From assembly GCA_028701945.1 (NCBI GenBank), contig JAQVPT010000148.1, positions 1 to 8,578 of the forward strand: a DNA stretch of 8,578 nucleotides, read 5' to 3'. The notes under the pieces were generated by a model, which saw nothing but the letters and a program-made list of their open reading frames with translations, made no database searches and was not told the DNA's origin. This DNA comes from Bacteroidales bacterium. GTDB lineage: Bacteria > Bacteroidota > Bacteroidia > Bacteroidales > ML635J-15. Below, in pieces: positions 6,265 to 8,578 of this stretch (the stretch's first letter is position 1; every line of letters begins with the position of its first letter). Both the position numbers and the translations under genes were made by a program.

Positions 6265-6364
6265 GTAAAACTTGCGGATAAAGTCATGGTGCGGCTTGAA
6301 GTCATACCCTATCTATATCCGAATTTTAATTATCAATACTCAACATTTGCAAACTTTTTTGTGA

Positions 6365-6547
6365 TTAATTTTGTTTATCTTCTAAAAATCTTCTTTTATT
6401 AGCACTTAGAGGTTTTTGTTCCTTAGCAGCTTTGATTTTCAATAATTCTGCTCTCTGTTCTTTTTGCTTCTTCGCATTTGCTTGCGCTTTTTTTCGAGCA
6501 AGGTCGCGTGCCTTTAGGAATCCGAGTGCTTCTAATATCAAGGGCAC
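6365..6547 (-). CDS. Short Lys/Ala-rich ORF, possibly a gene fragment
   Basis: A GTG at 6547 opens a 60-residue frame just after an in-frame TAA; it has no ATG of its own. From about residue 13 the product is a charged, probably helical stretch rich in Lys, Ala, Gln and Glu (ARKKAQANAKKQKEQ and later IKAAKEQKPLSANKRRF). I recognise no family. Clean helical periodicity and many GCA/GCT codons argue for some coding history. The missing ATG and the dispersed-repeat remnant lying across the start suggest the 5' part was lost or replaced. It follows the AbiEii gene on the same strand after 96 nt. It could also be a chance low-complexity frame. Confidence 0.3.
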   Translation of the reverse strand: MPLILEALGFLKARDLARKKAQANAKKQKEQRAELLKIKAAKEQKPLSANKRRFLEDKQN

Positions 6548-6565
6548 GGATTATAAATCATCGCC
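6543..6565. repeat. Decayed palindromic repeat over the start of the short ORF
   Basis: GGCACGGATT, a short ATA centre and AATCATCGCC form an imperfect inverted repeat: GGC/GCC and GATT/AATC still pair, while the bases between no longer match. It looks like a worn copy of a GGCACGGATT...AATCCGTGCC palindrome. Elements of this kind, read in one frame as TDYKSxPA, are in my recollection common in Bacteroidota intergenic regions. Downstream plus-strand sequence (CAGCGAGAATGAGGAATCTG) may belong to the same element. Confidence 0.45.
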
Positions 6566-6643
6566 AGCGAGAATGAGGAATCTGTCTTTTTTAGAATGTC
6601 AAAAAAGAATCGTGTTTCATAATATAAACAGAATTATTTCCTC

Positions 6644-7435
6644 TTATATTTTATTAATAAGTTCATTTTTAAGCCAAATAAAAGCTGCTTCTTGATTGTA
6701 TTCTACTCCAGACCTTAGCAAAGCTTCCATATCACCCGTAAAATTAACATCATTTTCTTTCTCTTCAATATTCAACAAAAACTCTTTTCTGCTTGGCGGT
6801 CTGTTGCCGGTTGCAAAGATTATATATTCTTTAAAGCAAGAAATTATCTGGTCATAGTTCAGTTTTATATTTAATCGAGAATAGTTCAAATCAAACAAAT
6901 CTCTCCCTTTACTTCTTTGATAAAGAGCCCTGAGTTTTGTTCCTAATAACTCATTTACATTGTATGTTCTAATTTTTGCAGCTCCAGAAAACCACTCACT
7001 TTCAATCGAGAAAGGGAAATCCACCCAATTCAAAACATTAAAATGCTCTTTACAATTTATTTCTAGTTTGAGACGCATTCTAATTCCTTCATATTCTGAA
7101 GAATACCGATATAGAGCTTTCGCTCCATGTCCACGAACTTGTGTCGATCTTTTTATATCAAAAAATGTAATTACTTCTTCTATTCTTTGCATTATTGGTT
7201 TAATTGGGCCTGGTTTTATTTGAACCAAATCAATGTCTTCTGAATATCTTGGTGCAGGATTTAGATATAATTTATGTAGAGCCGTTCCTCCTCTAAATGC
7301 AAGATTTTCTCTGAGAAATTCATCTGAGAAAATTTCAACCAAAACTCTGGAAATAATTAAATCTTGCTCAATCTGGGAAAACTCCTTCCATGGTGCATAT
7401 TGTTGCCATTTTGTAATATCTGGCCTTGGTATCAT
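6644..7435 (-). CDS. abiEii: AbiEii-type nucleotidyltransferase toxin
   Basis: Toxin component of an AbiE type IV toxin-antitoxin system, a nucleotidyltransferase-like protein linked to abortive phage infection and growth arrest. The 263-residue product has the family motifs in order: RGGTALHKLYL at 48-58 with Gly49-Gly50 as the nucleotide-binding turn, RYSEDIDLV at 63-71 with the metal-binding pair Asp67 and Asp69, LKLEIN at 122-127 with Glu125 as a likely further acidic residue, and LLGTKLRALYQRSKGRDLFDL at 163-183 with the conserved KGRDLxDL end. All catalytic positions I can identify are intact, so it appears functional. Its ATG overlaps the stop of the upstream antitoxin gene by four bases (ATGA), the usual antitoxin-first order. 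The substrate of this branch is not predictable from sequence. Confidence 0.9.
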   Translation of the reverse strand: MIPRPDITKWQQYAPWKEFSQIEQDLIISRVLVEIFSDEFLRENLAFRGGTALHKLYLNPAPRYSEDIDLVQIKPGPIKPIMQRIEEVITFFDIKRSTQVRGHGAKALYRYSSEYEGIRMRLKLEINCKEHFNVLNWVDFPFSIESEWFSGAAKIRTYNVNELLGTKLRALYQRSKGRDLFDLNYSRLNIKLNYDQIISCFKEYIIFATGNRPPSRKEFLLNIEEKENDVNFTGDMEALLRSGVEYNQEAAFIWLKNELINKI

Positions 7436-8223
7436 AAGTCATTTTCAAGTTTAATATTGACAGCGACTTTCCATCGATTATTTACAGCTCCAGGTTTCTC
7501 GTTTAAGTTTGGACTTAATAAAACAGGATAGAAACTTGTTATTTTTAATTTCAAGAATAATAATTCTTGAAATTCTTCATCAATTTCAAGTTCTTCCATA
7601 ATAAAACCAAATCTTTGCAATGAACTTTTATGGGGATACCATCTTAAAAGCTCAATTAAATCCGACTCCTTTATCTCTTCTGATAATTCTTCAATAGTCG
7701 CAAGTATTCTGTTAATTCCACCAATTTTTGTTTGATGATGAATTAAATCAACGATTGTTAAGACAGGATTTGAAACTTTATAAATACCAGCATCCGATTT
7801 ATTTATTTGAATACTAGTATCAGACCAGTTACTTGAAGTAAAAAAGCGAATGTCAATTGTACTTTTAATAATATCATTGAATTTTGGTTGCTCCGTTATT
7901 ATATAATCTCTTTGAATTTTTTGGTGACTTGCTCCATGAAATTTTGCAGCAGAAAAAAGAGCTACATAATAATTCCTTTCTAAATATTTGAAAAGTTTTT
8001 CGCAATAAAGCTCAATTGGTAATTTTTGTATAGAAGAATATCTTGGAGTTATTATGAGATAAAAACCCTTTCTAAGGTTAATAATTTCTTTTTTAGCAAC
8101 TAGTCTAGAAAGTTCACTTTTTATGGAAATTTCAGATTTATTAATATTCATCATCAATTCACCTATGAAAAATGAATATTCCTCGTGGGATAATAGCTGT
8201 TTTATGTAATTTGCAACTGTCAA
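7432..8223 (-). CDS. abiEi: AbiEi-type antitoxin / transcriptional repressor
   Basis: Antitoxin of the AbiE system: an N-terminal winged-helix DNA-binding domain that normally represses its own operon, plus a C-terminal domain needed to counter the toxin without direct binding (type IV). The 263-residue protein starts with VANYIKQLLSHEEYSF, followed by a winged-helix region to about residue 60 ending in LRKGFYLIITPRY. The typical YYVALFSAAKFHGASHQ block lies at about 85-101. The start is TTG at 8223-8221: there is no ATG between it and the in-frame stop at 8253-8251, and the next Met (residue 24) would remove the conserved opening. A promoter-like sequence lies about 18 nt upstream, giving a very short leader. 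Autoregulation is known for the family; an operator here is only inferred. Confidence 0.86.
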   Translation of the reverse strand: MTVANYIKQLLSHEEYSFFIGELMMNINKSEISIKSELSRLVAKKEIINLRKGFYLIITPRYSSIQKLPIELYCEKLFKYLERNYYVALFSAAKFHGASHQKIQRDYIITEQPKFNDIIKSTIDIRFFTSSNWSDTSIQINKSDAGIYKVSNPVLTIVDLIHHQTKIGGINRILATIEELSEEIKESDLIELLRWYPHKSSLQRFGFIMEELEIDEEFQELLFLKLKITSFYPVLLSPNLNEKPGAVNNRWKVAVNIKLENDL

Positions 8224-8240
8224 TTTTAGTACAATTTCGA

Positions 8241-8272
8241 CAAAGATACTTTATTTCAACAATATTCTCAAA
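8241..8272 (-). promoter_or_regulatory. Candidate promoter of the abiE operon
   Basis: On the minus strand TTTG (8272-8269) is followed after 20 nt by TATCTTTG (8248-8241), fitting TAnnTTTG fully with a spacer one base longer than the common 19. The start of transcription would fall near 8235, leaving about a dozen bases before the TTG start at 8223. Confidence 0.5.
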
Positions 8273-8371
8273 TAATTACTAATGCTTTTCATTTTTCACT
8301 TAGTTTTTTGAAAAGTCAGTGAAATTCTAAATTCTCTAGCTTGTTTGTAAAAAGGTCGTTCCGAGAATCGA

Positions 8372-8385
8372 CTCAAAATTTTGAG
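8372..8385. repeat. Perfect 14-bp palindrome
   Basis: CTCAAAATTTTGAG is its own reverse complement. It lies about 120 bp upstream of the AbiE promoter candidate and 130 bp upstream of the transposase start. It could be a dimeric regulator site, but the A/T core makes chance formation easy. Confidence 0.3.
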
Positions 8386-8421
8386 AATAAAGAAATAATG
8401 AGAAATGGAATTATCAAAGGG

Positions 8422-8468
8422 TAGGGGATTATACTTAAGTTTTTTATTAAAATTGTTTTAGCCCCTTA
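8422..8468. repeat. Imperfect inverted repeat before the transposase gene
   Basis: AGGGGATTATAC (8423-8434) and the reverse complement of 8455-8466 (AGGGGCTAAAAC) agree at 9 of 12 positions, around a 20-nt A/T-rich loop. It may be part of the left end of the IS3-type element or a stem that limits read-through into it. Confidence 0.35.
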
Positions 8469-8517
8469 AATAATCAGACAAGATTATAGTTTAAAAAATA
8501 TAATTAATTTTGTCTTT

Positions 8518-8578
8518 ATGAAGAAAAGAAAATTTACACAAGAGCAAAAACTGGCGATTTTAAAAGAAGCCTCAGAGA
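8518..8578 (+). CDS. IS3-type transposase OrfA, N-terminus only
   Basis: The first 20 codons of a gene that runs off the window. The translation MKKRKFTQEQKLAILKEASE matches the start of the helix-turn-helix (HTH_Tnp_1) protein OrfA of IS3-family elements, where K-R-x-F-T/S-x-E-x-K-x-x-I/A-L-K-E is typical. OrfA binds the element ends, and OrfAB, made by frameshift, is the transposase. Whether the element is complete cannot be judged from here. The subgroup cannot be assigned. Confidence 0.75.
   Translation, partial: MKKRKFTQEQKLAILKEASE

Larger units (their letters stand above)
8224..8517. other. Intergenic region between abiE operon and transposase start
   Basis: This 294-bp stretch between divergent genes holds no gene I can support. 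It contains the abiE promoter candidate (8241-8272), an inverted repeat TTTCACT (8294-8300) / AGTGAAA (8318-8324), a perfect 14-bp palindrome at 8372-8385, and an imperfect inverted repeat built on AGGGG/CCCCT (8422-8468). The left end of the IS3-type element must lie here if the element is intact, but I cannot fix its position without the right end. Confidence 0.5.

Noticed and set aside
6275..6321. CGGATA/TATCCG pair with an AAGTCAT direct repeat inside, downstream of the M23 gene
   Set aside because: Six-base stem around a 35-nt loop with no T-run directly after; likely chance.
6432..6695. Plus-strand open frame antisense to the Lys/Ala-rich ORF and the end of abiEii
   Set aside because: A shadow frame that reads through the dispersed-repeat relic (TDYKSSPA-like peptide) and has no independent support.
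1..8578. CRISPR array, tRNA, rRNA or riboswitch
   Set aside because: No regularly spaced direct repeats, and no cloverleaf or rRNA sequence recognised by eye.

Overview
The window is AT-rich and its gene content points to a Bacteroidota genome. The evidence is a gldE-gldD gliding/type IX secretion gene pair behind ssb, a DUF4837 lipoprotein, lipoboxes of Bacteroidota type, start sites without clear Shine-Dalgarno sequences, and two candidate promoters that fit the TTTG-N19/20-TAnnTTTG pattern of this phylum. The genus cannot be told from the sequence.

Layout. (1) 1-288: mostly non-coding, with what looks like a decayed C-terminal piece of a PAS-type sensor gene at 102-227. (2) 289-4422, all minus strand: DUF4837 lipoprotein, then a tight cluster ssb, gldE, gldD and an Sfp-type phosphopantetheinyl transferase. 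Within the cluster the gaps are 16 nt, a 1-nt overlap (TAATG) and 1 nt, so it is very probably one operon. A near-perfect promoter lies upstream of ssb. (3) 4423-5016: a 594-bp intergenic region rich in palindromes. It holds a 213-bp element with perfect 17-bp terminal inverted repeats and 9-bp direct repeats on both sides, as expected of an inserted MITE. (4) 5017-6264, plus strand: a membrane-anchored M23 peptidoglycan endopeptidase whose start lies only 26 nt past the outer direct repeat. (5) 6265-8578: an accessory segment with a short Lys/Ala-rich ORF, a decayed dispersed repeat, a complete AbiEi/AbiEii type IV toxin-antitoxin operon (minus strand, 4-nt ATGA overlap, own promoter), and the first codons of an IS3-type transposase OrfA running off the window end.

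How it fits together. The left half is core chromosome: DNA repair (Ssb), envelope and gliding/secretion functions (GldD, GldE, DUF4837), carrier-protein activation (PPTase) and cell-wall remodelling (M23). The right half and the M23 upstream region are marked by mobile DNA. I found no clear new enzymatic system. The most unusual object is the small hairpin-rich element at 4769-4981, which is open across its full length in one frame (67 codons) and is placed where it could reset transcription of the M23 gene.
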